Notes: generated by a model not told the origin, from the sequence alone. A DNA stretch of 64,000 nucleotides from JBMNMU01 sp050953505 (GCA_050953505.1 JBMNMU010000001.1:1922001-1986000), one strand, 5' to 3'; counted from the stretch's first letter, positions 43,965 through 53,848 are shown. Made by a program: numbers and translations.

Positions 43965-45345
43965 TTCCTACACTTTCAGGTTTTATGAGCTAAATTGTAG
44001 GAAAAAACCGCTAATGTTCCTACAGAAGTAAGGCTATTAGCCAAATGTGTAGGAACTCTAAGGCAAATGTTCCTACACTATCGGGTTTTATGAGCTAAAT
44101 TGTAGGAACAAACCGCCAATGTTCCTACAAAATAAGGCTAAAAGCTAAATGTGTAGGAACCCTAAGGCAAAAGTTCCTACACTTTCGCGTTTTATAAGGA
44201 AATTGTAGGAAAAAACCGCTAATGTTCCTACAAAAGTAAGGCTAATAGCCAAATGTGTAGGAACCCTAAGGGCAAAAGTTCCTACACTTTCGGGTTTTAT
44301 AAGGAAATTGTAGGAACAAACCGCCAATGTTCCTACAAAATAAGGTTAATAGCCAAATGTGTAGGAACCCTAAGGGCAAAAGTTCCTACACTTTCGGGTT
44401 TTATAAGGAAATTGTAGGAACAAACCGCCAATGTTCCTACAAAATAAGGTTAATAGCCAAATGTGTAGGAACTCTAAGGCAAATGTTCCTACACTTTCAG
44501 GTTTTATGAGTCAAATTGTAGGAAAAAACTGCTAATGTTCCTACAAAAGTAAGGCTAATTGCTAAATGTGTAGGAACTCTAAGGCAAAAGTTCCTACACT
44601 TTCAGGTTTTATGAGTCAAATTGTAGGAAAAAACCGCTAATGTTCCTACAAAAGTAAGGCTAGTAGCCAAATGTGTAGGAACTCTAAGGCAAATGTTCCT
44701 ACACTTTCGGGTTTTATGAGCTAAATTGTAGGAAAAAACCGCTAATGTTCCTACAAAAGTAAGGCTAGTAGCCAAATGTGTAGGAACTCTAAGGCAAATG
44801 TTCCTACACTTTCGGGTTTTATGAGCTAAATTGTAGGAAAAAACCGCTAATGTTCCTACAAAAGTAAGGCTAGTAGCCAAATGTGTAGGAACTCTAAGGC
44901 AAATGTTCCTACCCTTTCAGGTTTTATGAGCTAAATTGTAGGAAAAAACTGCTAATGTTCCTACAAAAGTAAGGCTAATTGCTAAATGAACTCTAAGGCA
45001 AAAGTTCCTGCACTTTCGAGTTTTATGAGCTAAATTGTAGGAAAAAACCGCTAATGTTCCTACAGAAGTAAGGCTAATAGCCAAATGTGTAGGAACTCTA
45101 AGGCAAATGTTCCTACACTTTCAGGTTTTATGAGTCAAATTGTAGGAAAAAACCGCTAATGTTCCTACAAAAGTAAGGCTAGTAGCCAAATGTGTAGGAA
45201 CTCTAAGGCAAATGTTCCTACACTTTCGGGTTTTATGAGCTAAATTGTAGGAAAAAACCGCTAATGTTCCTACAAAAGTAAGGCTAATTGCCAAATGTGT
45301 AGGAACTCTAAGGGCAAGATTCCTACACTTTCCCAACTTCCACAA
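43965..45345. repeat. 105-bp tandem array, 13 full copies, of alternating TTCCTACA/TGTAGGAA motifs
   Basis: TTCCTACACTTTC begins a unit at 43965, 44070, 44174, 44279, 44383, 44486, 44591, 44696, 44801, 44906, 45005 (variant), 45110, 45215 and a partial one at 45320; spacing is 103-105 bp except one 99-bp unit. Each unit has two hairpins of the form TTCCTACA...TGTAGGAA, with loops of about 22 nt and joined by GC-containing linkers (AAAACCGCTAATG, CTCTAAGGCAAATG). The 8-bp motif therefore alternates orientation more than 50 times. Unit-to-unit identity is high. No ORF is supported: open minus-strand frames exist only because 105 is divisible by three. Confidence 0.97.
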
Positions 45346-45577
45346 ATCTGTAAAAAATTGAGTTGAATTTCTACACATGGAAATAAATAATCAAGTAGGG
45401 AACTTGTAAAGCAAAACAAGTAAACTCTGAAAGAATGTAAAGGACAAGCTATATTAGGAACTAACTAAATTACACAAAGAATCTAAAGCCAGCTAAATTA
45501 ATAGTTTGCAGAAGAATATTACAAAATCACTAATAAACAATTTTAAGAACTCCTACAGTTCTAATTGGAGGTCAAGT

Positions 45578-47566
45578 ATGAAAAAAATAGGACTGATACG
45601 TATAGCCACTGTAACACCTAAAATGAAAGTGGCCAACACGGAATACAATACCGACGAAATCATAAAATGTGCTAAAGAAGCCGATAAAAATCAGGCGGGT
45701 TTCATTTTATTCCCTGAGCTTTGCATCACTGGGTCTACCTGTGGCGACTTATTTTATCAAGACTTTTTATATCAAAAATCTTTAGAAGGACTGAAAAAAC
45801 TTACAGATGCTACTAAAAAATTATCTGCCGTTGTTATTGCAGGCTTTTACTTTAGGCTTGATAACGATTATTACAACTGTGCGGCACTCATACAAGATGG
45901 AAAAATCCTTGGCATTGTTCCTAAAATGTTCACACCTGACTCAAGAGAGTTTTCCGAGGCAAGATGGTTTGCACCTGGAATTCATGCTTCAAATAATACA
46001 CGGTTTGTGCGGATCTTCGATTACGACGTTCCCTTTGGCCATTTGATTTTCCATGATGAAGAAAATGTGTTTAAAGTAGGTATAGAAATTGGACAAGATT
46101 CCTTTGCACCTATTTCACCAGGATCTCATCTCGCCTTAAACGGTGCTCACATTATCTTTAACCCTACTGCAAGTAGGGACATTGTCGGAAAGGCAGATGA
46201 CAGAAGGTCAGTAATTCAGAGCGAAAGCAGGAAAAATAGATGTGCCTATGTTCACACCTCCTGTGGCGTGCATGAATCCACCACTGATCAAGTTTTTAGC
46301 GGTCATAGCTTTATGATGGAAAATGGAAAAATTCTCACTGAAAGTCGGCGCTTTGAAAGAGAGAGCACTATTACCTACGGAGAGATTGATTATGAAAGAA
46401 TAAAATTTGAAAGGGTTTACAACGGTAATTTCAAAGATTGTGCATCATCCTATCCTAGTAGCAACATCTATTCAGAAGTGGCGTTGAAGCCAGCCCATGT
46501 ATTGGATACAGAGGTTGAGCAGCTACACCGGTTTTATGCTCCGAATCCTTTTGTTCCTAAAGATCAGGAAAAGCTACAAAATAACTGCAAGGAGATTTTT
46601 AGCATACAAGCAGCCGGTCTTGCAAAACGTATTGAGCATACCCACTCCAATAAAATAGTCATCGGTGTTTCAGGCGGCCTAGATTCTACTCTCGCCCTTT
46701 TGGTTTGTGCCGAAACCTTCCGTCTTATTGAAAAAAGCTCAAAGGACATTATCGCAATTACTATGCCGGGCTTTGGAACCACGGATAAGACCTATAACAA
46801 CGCGCTTCAAATTATGAAGCTTCTTGGTGTGGAAATACGAGAAATTTCTATCAAAGAATCTGTGCTACAACATTTTAAGGATATTGGACATGATCCCGAC
46901 AAGCATAATGTAACCTATGAAAATTCCCAAGCACGAGAAAGAACACAAATCCTCATGGATATTGCTAACATGGAGGGCGGTTTTGTTGTGGGCACCGGAG
47001 ATTTATCAGAATCGGCTCTTGGATGGAGTACTTATAACGGTGACCATATGTCTATGTACGGAGTTAATGCAGGCGTTCCAAAAACTTTGATTCGTCATAT
47101 CATACAATGGGTTATGGATCATAAGCTTTCCGGAGATTATGAAGATAAAGACTTTAGTGCAGATAATACACTCCTAAAGAGAACCTTAAAAGATATTATG
47201 GAGACACCCATTTCACCAGAACTACTCCCGCCAGACAAGGATGGGAAGATAGCCCAAAAGACTGAAGATACTGTGGGACCATATGTACTCCATGACTTTT
47301 TCATCTATTACACCATTCGATATGGCATGGAACCTAAGAAATTGCTTTTCATTGCCAGCATGGCTTTCAAGGGCGAGTATACTAAAGATTTTATTAAAAA
47401 ATGGCTTGGAGTATTTTATCGACGTTTCTTTGCTCAGCAGTTCAAGCGGAGCTGCACCCCTGATAGCCCAAAGGTGGGGTCTGTAGGCTTTTCCCCTCGA
47501 GGAGACTGGAGCATGCCTAGCGATGCAGATGTTTCATTATGGTTAAAGGAGTTAGAGGAATTATAA
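45578..47566 (+). CDS. nadE: NAD synthetase with degenerate N-terminal glutaminase domain
   Basis: 662 residues: an N-terminal nitrilase-fold domain (1-300) and a C-terminal NAD synthetase domain with the PP-loop GVSGGLDSTLALLVC and GTGDLSESALGWSTYNGDHMS. It makes NAD from deamido-NAD. In the nitrilase domain the catalytic Glu47 (FPELCITG) and Lys116 (GIVPKMFTP) are present, but the catalytic Cys of the usual EICEDLW motif is Gly172 (VGIEIGQDSFAPISPG). Glutamine hydrolysis should be lost, leaving an ammonia-dependent enzyme. Start at 45578 has TTGGAGGTCAAGT; the frame extends upstream without a ribosome binding site. The gene begins about 230 bp after the 105-bp array. Confidence 0.92.
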   Translation: MKKIGLIRIATVTPKMKVANTEYNTDEIIKCAKEADKNQAGFILFPELCITGSTCGDLFYQDFLYQKSLEGLKKLTDATKKLSAVVIAGFYFRLDNDYYNCAALIQDGKILGIVPKMFTPDSREFSEARWFAPGIHASNNTRFVRIFDYDVPFGHLIFHDEENVFKVGIEIGQDSFAPISPGSHLALNGAHIIFNPTASRDIVGKADDRRSVIQSESRKNRCAYVHTSCGVHESTTDQVFSGHSFMMENGKILTESRRFERESTITYGEIDYERIKFERVYNGNFKDCASSYPSSNIYSEVALKPAHVLDTEVEQLHRFYAPNPFVPKDQEKLQNNCKEIFSIQAAGLAKRIEHTHSNKIVIGVSGGLDSTLALLVCAETFRLIEKSSKDIIAITMPGFGTTDKTYNNALQIMKLLGVEIREISIKESVLQHFKDIGHDPDKHNVTYENSQARERTQILMDIANMEGGFVVGTGDLSESALGWSTYNGDHMSMYGVNAGVPKTLIRHIIQWVMDHKLSGDYEDKDFSADNTLLKRTLKDIMETPISPELLPPDKDGKIAQKTEDTVGPYVLHDFFIYYTIRYGMEPKKLLFIASMAFKGEYTKDFIKKWLGVFYRRFFAQQFKRSCTPDSPKVGSVGFSPRGDWSMPSDADVSLWLKELEEL

Positions 47567-47592
47567 AGAAAGTGGAAATGACGAAATCAGCA

Positions 47593-48360
47593 TCAGCCAA
47601 GAAGAAGCTGAAGGATCTGTTCCTTTTTCTTTGTAAATTCGGGGCTTCCAAGGGTTAAAAAAGTCCGAGGCTTTGGAATAGATATCGTCATTTCCTTTAT
47701 AATCCGCCCTGGAAGCTTGCTCATGATATAAATTCTATCTGCCAGGATAAGAGCCTCATCCACATCATGGGTCACAAAAAGCACCGAAGGATTCAGCTTC
47801 ATGGATAGAGATAAAAGTAGCTGCTGCATGGAAATACGAGTCTGATAGTCTAAGGCAGCAAAGGGCTCATCCATCAAGAGCATTTTAGGCTTGAGCACCA
47901 GTACCCTTGCAAGGGCAACTCTTTGTTGCATTCCACCAGATAGCTGATGAGGATAATAGTTATCAAAGCCGTCTAAACCCACTAGACTGATGCATCTATT
48001 ACAGTCTTCTTCAATCCGTGAGCGTTCCTGCTTCTGACGTTTTAAGCCGTAGGCGATATTTTGTCTAACAGTAAGCCATGGAAAAAGTACTGCTGATTGA
48101 AACACAACGCTTCTTTCTGGGGAAGGTACTGTCACAGGCTCATGAAGAAATTCCACTTCACCTTGGTCGAAGCTTTCAAACCCTGCAGAAATGTTCAGCA
48201 CTGTAGACTTTCCACATCCACTGGGGCCAAGTAATGCAACGATTTCCCCCTCCTTTACATGAAGGGTAATATCCTCTAAGACCTTTAGATCCTTACCTCC
48301 TGACGGTGACGGAAAGCTTTTATGAACATTTTTTATAACCAACACATCTTTATCCTTCAC
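47593..48360 (-). CDS. ABC importer ATPase (SsuB/TauB type)
   Basis: 255 residues. Walker A LLGPSGCGKST, signature LSGGMQQRVALARVL, Walker B MLLMDEPFAALD, FVTHDVDEA. Sequence is typical of ATPases serving sulfonate, taurine, nitrate or thiamine-precursor importers. Its start overlaps the permease stop by four bases, completing a tight four-gene operon with a binding protein and a radical SAM enzyme. Confidence 0.92.
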   Translation of the reverse strand: MKDKDVLVIKNVHKSFPSPSGGKDLKVLEDITLHVKEGEIVALLGPSGCGKSTVLNISAGFESFDQGEVEFLHEPVTVPSPERSVVFQSAVLFPWLTVRQNIAYGLKRQKQERSRIEEDCNRCISLVGLDGFDNYYPHQLSGGMQQRVALARVLVLKPKMLLMDEPFAALDYQTRISMQQLLLSLSMKLNPSVLFVTHDVDEALILADRIYIMSKLPGRIIKEMTISIPKPRTFLTLGSPEFTKKKEQILQLLLG

Positions 48361-49151
48361 TTCGCCTCACCTCTCTGATAAGGGTAAATTCGCCTGCATA
48401 TAAGAAGAAGTAACCTATCTGTTAAAAAACCCAATACTGCAATACTAAGCATGGAAACAAGAATCATCTCTGTTTGTCCCAGCATCCTAGAATCCATCAT
48501 GACAGCGCCTAGGCCTGTGGCAACACCCGTAAGCTCCCCCAGCACGAGAAAGGACCAGGAGACACCTAATCCAAGACGCAATCCTACTACAACATCGGGG
48601 AAGGATGATGGGAGCACGATAGTTCTAAACAGGGTAAGCCTGTCAGCACCAAGCATTCTCCCAGCCTGTACTAGCTGTGGTGGTACTGAAGAGGCACCAT
48701 GAGCAGTATTGATGTAAATCGGGAAAAAAGAAACAAGGGCAATCAAAAATATGGTTGTCTGCTCTCCTACACCGAACCATACCATAGCAATGGGTAGCCA
48801 ACCAATACCCGGAACAGTCCTAATGGCATGGGCTGTAGGATCAATAATACGCTTTGCCATAGGAATCCAGCCTGTTATAAACCCAAGAAGAAGTCCTAAC
48901 AGGGTGGCAAGGCCAAAACCAGACAACACTCTGGATAAGCTACTAAACAGATGGCTATAAAACTGACCTGAATAAGGGGTCAATTTAGCCTTTCCATTAA
49001 TAAAATCACCCATTGCTAGAATAATGTCCTTTGGACTAGGCAATAGATACGGGGGGATTTTTCCTGCTTCCCCCACCCAATACCAAAGGATAAGTATACA
49101 AGCAGGAAGGATCAACCCCAACCAGTCAATTTTCTTCCCACGCAGTTTCAT
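48357..49151 (-). CDS. ABC importer permease (SsuC/TauC type)
   Basis: 264 residues with about six hydrophobic segments and the EAA loop region GRMLGADRLTLFRTIVLPSSFPDVVVGLRLGLG. It pairs with the neighbouring ATPase and binding protein. Start overlaps the binding-protein stop by one base (TAATG). Confidence 0.9.
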   Translation of the reverse strand: MKLRGKKIDWLGLILPACILILWYWVGEAGKIPPYLLPSPKDIILAMGDFINGKAKLTPYSGQFYSHLFSSLSRVLSGFGLATLLGLLLGFITGWIPMAKRIIDPTAHAIRTVPGIGWLPIAMVWFGVGEQTTIFLIALVSFFPIYINTAHGASSVPPQLVQAGRMLGADRLTLFRTIVLPSSFPDVVVGLRLGLGVSWSFLVLGELTGVATGLGAVMMDSRMLGQTEMILVSMLSIAVLGFLTDRLLLLICRRIYPYQRGEAK

Positions 49152-50116
49152 TACAAGAGTTCCTTCTCCGCATTTTCAATAAAGCTTAAATCAAACATGG
49201 CTTCTATATCTGGAATGTTAGTGATTAAGCCTTGTTCCAGCATACGCTGGGCTAAGTTTTCAACACTTTTTAAATAAGATTCATCTATTTTCCAGAACAT
49301 CTGAATATTATCTGCAGCAATCTCTAGAACTCCTCTTTCTGTTCCAAACTCTTCTGATTTGTCAAGGAAGTCCTTTTTATTGCTATTTATATATTCTGTG
49401 GCTTCAACGTGAGCGTTAACTATACTTTGTATAAGCTCTGGATTATTTTCAATTTCTTTTTCTGTAGTCATCATGGCACTGTTAATAATTCCAAATCCCT
49501 CTTGGTCATCGGGATAAAGAAGAACTCTTCCATATCCTTCGTTGATAGCTATAGAAGGATAAGGCTCTCCGCTATAAAACGCATCAACAGTTCCTTGCGC
49601 TAGGGCCTGGCCCATATCAAAAAAGTCAATTCGTATAAGCTCAACATCTTTATCAGGGTCTAGGCCATTTTTATTTAAAACCTCTAATAAAAGAAGGTGA
49701 TGCATAGTTCCAGGAACATAAGCAATTTTCTTGCCTTTTAAATCCGCAGCTGTCTTTATATCCGAGTCATTACCTACAACTAGAGCCGAGCACTTATTTG
49801 ACAATCCACTGATGATTTTAACGGGTTCCCCTTTAGAGGCTGCCGTAATTGCGGTAACTATGGTAGTTCCACATAAGTCCAAGCTTTCCGCTAGCAAAGC
49901 AGTTTTCATATCACCAGGGTTGGTAAAAGGGACCACATTCACATTAAATTCTTCACTCATAAAATCCTGGTAAAAGAAAGGTGTGATTGTCTGGGGCGTT
50001 TTCCAGGTTCCGACTTGGATGGCGGTTACTTCACCCTGGCCCTGATTATTGGTACCACAACTTGCCAATGAAAAAACGAGCATAAAGCATAAGATAATTA
50101 AAGTTATTTTTTTCAT
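49151..50116 (-). CDS. ABC importer substrate-binding lipoprotein (SsuA/NMT1-like)
   Basis: 321 residues. A lipoprotein signal (MKKITLIILCFMLVFSLASCGTNN, lipobox LASC) is followed by an SsuA/ThiY-like fold: VGTWKTPQTITPFFYQDFM, DLCGTTIVTAIT, KGKKIAYVPGTMHHLLLLEVL, FFDMGQALAQGTVDAFYSGEPYPSIA. Ligand unknown; the family binds sulfonates, nitrate, pyrimidine thiamine precursors or related small acids. Its ATG overlaps the stop of the radical SAM gene by one base, so the enzyme and importer are made together. Confidence 0.9.
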   Translation of the reverse strand: MKKITLIILCFMLVFSLASCGTNNQGQGEVTAIQVGTWKTPQTITPFFYQDFMSEEFNVNVVPFTNPGDMKTALLAESLDLCGTTIVTAITAASKGEPVKIISGLSNKCSALVVGNDSDIKTAADLKGKKIAYVPGTMHHLLLLEVLNKNGLDPDKDVELIRIDFFDMGQALAQGTVDAFYSGEPYPSIAINEGYGRVLLYPDDQEGFGIINSAMMTTEKEIENNPELIQSIVNAHVEATEYINSNKKDFLDKSEEFGTERGVLEIAADNIQMFWKIDESYLKSVENLAQRMLEQGLITNIPDIEAMFDLSFIENAEKELL

Positions 50117-51126
50117 TATCCTTCTCCTTTTTCTTCTCCTTTTGAAAATACTTTGTAATTATTAGATTCAAACCATATTTTTGCTTTTTCGGGACTAAAT
50201 CCCTTCCATTCTTCCATGGAGCTAGGGCAGTTATCCCGAGGAATGGCTCCGGCTTCAATGACAGTTACGTTTGCCCCCCAAGCCATGGCCAGTTCCGATG
50301 CCCTATGAACACAGATGTCAGGAGCATGAAAATTAGCAGCCAGCCTAGTAACAGCAATTATCTGTGCCAGCCTTCTTTCAGAAAGTGGTGGTAGCTTTCC
50401 AAGAGGTGTTCCCTCTACAGGTATCCGCTCCATTGCCCCTGTTACTGTCGCCTTATATTTCATAGCAGTTAGAAAAGTATCAGCAATTTCTTCATTACTA
50501 TGCTCTACGCCCACAGGCTCAACTAAAGAAACTAGGTTAATTGGCGAATTCTTCACTGCCTCCATAGTGGCTAATCGATCGGAAGGATTAAATCTTGTAT
50601 CAACACCTTCTCGTAGCCTTAGGGAATGATAGACAAAATCTAATCCACCATCTGCCAGCTTTTGGGCCATGTGGTCATCAAACTCACCTACATTAAGACC
50701 CAGCTCATATTCTCCTGGTACACTCTTTCTAATTGTGTCCAATAAATCTATAAGGGCCTCCAAACTATAAAACTGTGTTGTCCTTAATACAATCCAGCGC
50801 ACACCCTGATTTACATAATGCCTCACCAGCTGAATAACTTCCTCTTCAGAAAATTCACTTTCCTCTTTTACAAGACCCCACTCTTCACCGAGGGAGCAAA
50901 AATCACAATTCATAGAACACGCTCTTCGATCCATGCCTATGGCTGCCCAAAGATAAGCTCTATCCTTACAAATAACTGAAGCCACTTCCCTGGCCGCCTC
51001 TCCCAGCGCTTCACATTCCTTTGAGTCAGGATCTATTTGAAGTAATGCAATGATGGTTTCACGATCTAGTAGCTTCCCATCCAAAGCACTTTTTTTTGCT
51101 TGTTTTATTAAATCAATTTGTGTCAC
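50116..51126 (-). CDS. BioB-like radical SAM enzyme linked to an ABC importer
   Basis: 336 residues. The radical SAM cluster motif is CSMNCDFCSLG (C-x3-C-x2-C) near residue 72, followed by a TIM-barrel pattern (WIVLRTTQFYSLEALIDLL, LGLNVGEFDDHM, MERIPVEGTPLGKLPPLSE). The C-terminal region resembles the BATS domain of biotin synthase. Not biotin synthase itself as far as I can tell, since the second-cluster cysteines are not obvious. Starts at GTG 51126 with AAGGAGG upstream. It is first in an operon with a SsuABC-type importer; the imported compound is the likely substrate or a relative of it (inference). Confidence 0.82.
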   Translation of the reverse strand: MTQIDLIKQAKKSALDGKLLDRETIIALLQIDPDSKECEALGEAAREVASVICKDRAYLWAAIGMDRRACSMNCDFCSLGEEWGLVKEESEFSEEEVIQLVRHYVNQGVRWIVLRTTQFYSLEALIDLLDTIRKSVPGEYELGLNVGEFDDHMAQKLADGGLDFVYHSLRLREGVDTRFNPSDRLATMEAVKNSPINLVSLVEPVGVEHSNEEIADTFLTAMKYKATVTGAMERIPVEGTPLGKLPPLSERRLAQIIAVTRLAANFHAPDICVHRASELAMAWGANVTVIEAGAIPRDNCPSSMEEWKGFSPEKAKIWFESNNYKVFSKGEEKGEG

Positions 51127-51233
51127 TTAAGAATCCTCCTTAAATATGCTCCTAGCATCTACTATCAACTTTTCAATTAAATTTTGGCACCTTGAATTTT
51201 TAAAATTATATAATTGTTAAGAGTCTTTATTTA

Positions 51234-51299
51234 AATGCCCAGAGGTTTCAAATTCTTAGGCAATAGCAATTTAAAAACAACAACCTCTTTATGAGCATT
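51234..51299 (-). promoter_or_regulatory. Structured leader of the radical SAM/ABC operon
   Basis: In the minus-strand transcript AATGC...AGAGGTT pairs with AACCTCT...GCATT, two coaxial stems with a 30-nt apical loop, about 110 nt before the radical SAM start. It does not match TPP, SAM, FMN, cobalamin or T-box consensus by eye. It may be a cis-regulatory RNA. Confidence 0.4.
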
Positions 51300-51357
51300 A
51301 ACCCTATCTTATATTTGTGCACCCTTACTATTAGACATGGTCCACTACATTACTAAT

Positions 51358-51386
51358 AATGTATAATACAATACCTATGTTGTCAA
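51358..51386 (-). promoter_or_regulatory. Sigma-A promoter of the radical SAM/ABC operon
   Basis: Minus strand TTGACA, exact 17-bp spacer, TACATT, leaving a leader of about 220 nt. Confidence 0.7.
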
Positions 51387-51883
51387 GAAATAATGTCAGG
51401 TGCGAATTTTGTAACTTTTTTTAATATTGTGACTTTTTTCTCAATATCTGGTTGAAATATGTCATGACTCTACTTTATAATAAGTAGAGATACCGTTTGT
51501 CCCAAGTCCTTAACCACAGCAACATGTTTAATTCATACCTGCGAAATCAAGTAATATAATTAGAATCAGACCAAAAATATTTTAAATGTATACAAAATAT
51601 GACGGTTTTGAATGTGCAAATCGTAGGTATAAAGTATGTTAAAGAAGTTATCAAATAATTGTCAATTGATAATGAGAATAAGGTTGTGGTAAATGAGTAA
51701 AGTAAAAGAATCCTATAAAGGCTATTTATTAGAATGAATGCTGTCAGAGTAAAATTTGGTTAAAATTTTATTTATGTGACAAATGCAACAGACATCAAGG
51801 GAAATATGCTTTACTATTTAATCATTAATCAATCAGAGAGTTATAATTAAAATGTTATTAAAGAAAGGAACAAGGGTGAACAA
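51387..51883. other. Divergent intergenic region before hcp
   Basis: About 500 bp of AT-rich sequence between the radical SAM operon promoter and hcp. A partial palindrome TGTGACAAATGCAACAGACA near 51777 may be a regulator site for hcp, but no consensus is convincing. Confidence 0.35.
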
Positions 51884-53512
51884 ATGATGTTTTGTTATCA
51901 GTGTCAAGAAACAGCTAGGAACAAGGGATGTGAAGTAAAAGGAGTTTGCGGAAAGACTGAAGAGGTTGCCAATCTCCAAGACCTTCTCATTTATACTCTG
52001 AAAGGAATTTCTAACATTGTCGTCAAAAATAATTTGGATGCTGAAAAGCTATCAAATGTCAATCACGAAGTTCTTACCAGCCTTTTCATGACCATTACCA
52101 ATGCAAATTTTGATGATACTGCCATCGAAAACCAAATTGAAAAGATGATTGCCATTAGAGATCAGCTAAGAAACGAGAATCCATCTGCAGATTATCATGA
52201 TGCTGCAACCTATCAGGTATCAGATAGAGCCAACAAGCTTGAAAAAGCAGCTAAAGTCGGTGTTCTTGCAACTGAAAACGAAGACGTACGTTCTCTAAGA
52301 GAATTAATTACATACGGCCTAAAGGGATTAGCAGCATATGCACATCATGCATTGAACATAGGAAAAGAAAATGCTGACCTCTATGCATTTGTCTATGAAG
52401 CACTAAACGCAACAATAAACGACGAATTATCAATTGATGATTTAGTTGCATTAACACTAAAAACAGGTGAAAACGGCGTAGCTGTTATGGCCCTTCTTGA
52501 TGAAGCTAACACATCTAAATATGGTAACCCAGAGATTACAGAAGTTAATATCGGGGTTAGAAATAATCCAGCTATTTTAATCTCCGGACACGATTTAACA
52601 GACCTAGAGCAGTTGTTAGAGCAGACAAAAGGCACTGGCGTTGATGTTTATACTCACAGCGAAATGCTTCCTGCCCATTATTACCCAGCATTTAAAAAAT
52701 ATGATCATTTCGTTGGAAACTATGGAAATGCATGGTGGAAGCAAATTGAAGAGTTCGGAAGCTTTAACGGACCAATCCTCTTTACCACCAACTGTATCGT
52801 ACCTCCAAGAAGTGAAGAAATTAGATCCAGAATCTTTACAACAGGCGCTTCTGGATTCCCAGGATGTACTCATATTGAAGCAGATGAAAACGGAAAGAAA
52901 GATTTTTCTGAAATCATTGCATTAGCAAAGACCTTAAAAGCACCAGAAGAAATTGAAAATGGCAAAATCGTTGGTGGCTTTGCTCACGCTCAAGTATTCG
53001 CTTTAGCAGACAAGGTTGTAGACGCTGTAAAATCTGGTGCAGTGAAAAAATTCTTCGTCATGGCCGGCTGCGACGGAAGAATGAAGTCAAGAGAGTACTA
53101 CACTGAATTTGCAGAAAAACTTCCTAACGATACCATCATTCTAACTGCAGGCTGTGCAAAATATCGTTATAATAAGTTAGGATTAGGTGATATCGGTGGA
53201 ATTCCAAGAGTTCTAGATGCGGGCCAGTGTAACGATTCCTACTCCCTTGCATTGATTGCTCTTAAATTAAAAGAAGTCTTTGAGCTGGATGATGTAAACG
53301 ATCTTCCTATCGCCTATAATATTGCGTGGTATGAGCAAAAGGCAGTAATCGTATTGCTTGCTTTGCTTTCACTCGGCGTAAAAAATATTCACCTTGGACC
53401 AACACTTCCAGGATTCCTATCTCCAAACGTAGCTAACGTTCTAGTAGAGAACTTCGGTATTGCTGGAATCGGATCAGTGGAGGATGATATCCAGCTATTT
53501 ATGGGTGCTTAA
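51884..53512 (+). CDS. hcp: Hydroxylamine reductase / hybrid cluster protein
   Basis: 542 residues. The N-terminal cluster motif CYQCQETARNKGCEVKGVC binds the cubane cluster, and hybrid-cluster ligands lie in GHDLTDLEQLLEQT, NCIVPP, TGASGFPGCTHI and the MAGCDGR segment, with AGCAKYRY and AGQCNDSYS near the end. The protein reduces nitric oxide or hydroxylamine and is induced by nitrosative stress in many anaerobes. The leading MM leaves 51884 or 51887 as start; both follow AAGGGTG. A long terminator follows. It is monocistronic and divergent from the radical SAM operon. Confidence 0.96.
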   Translation: MMFCYQCQETARNKGCEVKGVCGKTEEVANLQDLLIYTLKGISNIVVKNNLDAEKLSNVNHEVLTSLFMTITNANFDDTAIENQIEKMIAIRDQLRNENPSADYHDAATYQVSDRANKLEKAAKVGVLATENEDVRSLRELITYGLKGLAAYAHHALNIGKENADLYAFVYEALNATINDELSIDDLVALTLKTGENGVAVMALLDEANTSKYGNPEITEVNIGVRNNPAILISGHDLTDLEQLLEQTKGTGVDVYTHSEMLPAHYYPAFKKYDHFVGNYGNAWWKQIEEFGSFNGPILFTTNCIVPPRSEEIRSRIFTTGASGFPGCTHIEADENGKKDFSEIIALAKTLKAPEEIENGKIVGGFAHAQVFALADKVVDAVKSGAVKKFFVMAGCDGRMKSREYYTEFAEKLPNDTIILTAGCAKYRYNKLGLGDIGGIPRVLDAGQCNDSYSLALIALKLKEVFELDDVNDLPIAYNIAWYEQKAVIVLLALLSLGVKNIHLGPTLPGFLSPNVANVLVENFGIAGIGSVEDDIQLFMGA

Positions 53513-53598
53513 TGAAAAAGATTACCTAATACCTTTCTTATTATATTGAATTGCAAAACCCTTAAATTTGCATAAACAATAACCTTGCTATGGTAAAC

Positions 53599-53652
53599 AA
53601 AAAGAGGTTGTCGCACATTGTTTTTTTACAGGTGCGATAGCCTCTTTTTATT
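53599..53652 (+). terminator. Terminator of hcp
   Basis: AAAAAGAGG...GTCGCAC pairs with GTGCGAT...CCTCTTTTT, a stem of about 16 bp with a T tract. Confidence 0.85.
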
Positions 53653-53848
53653 GGATAATATCGTTATTAGAAAGCTTCTTTATATATATTATTTGTTACA
53701 AAGCTGAGATTTGCTTCAAATGAAAAACCGATCCCTTAGCGAAATATTCTTAATTTATTTAGCAAATGGCCAAGGACGATTAGCGTAAATAACCTTTTTT
53801 GAGGGATGCCCCTTTCAACGCCTTTCAAATATATATCGGATTTGCAGC

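Noticed and set aside
43965..45345. CRISPR array
   Set aside because: No unique spacers; the whole 105-bp unit is conserved and there are no cas genes.
44602..45378. Minus-strand repeat proteins (…LTFVGTLAVFSYN…) in the 105-bp array
   Set aside because: They arise because 105 bp is a multiple of three; no ribosome binding sites, frames break at 103-104 and 99-bp units, and composition is that of the repeat.
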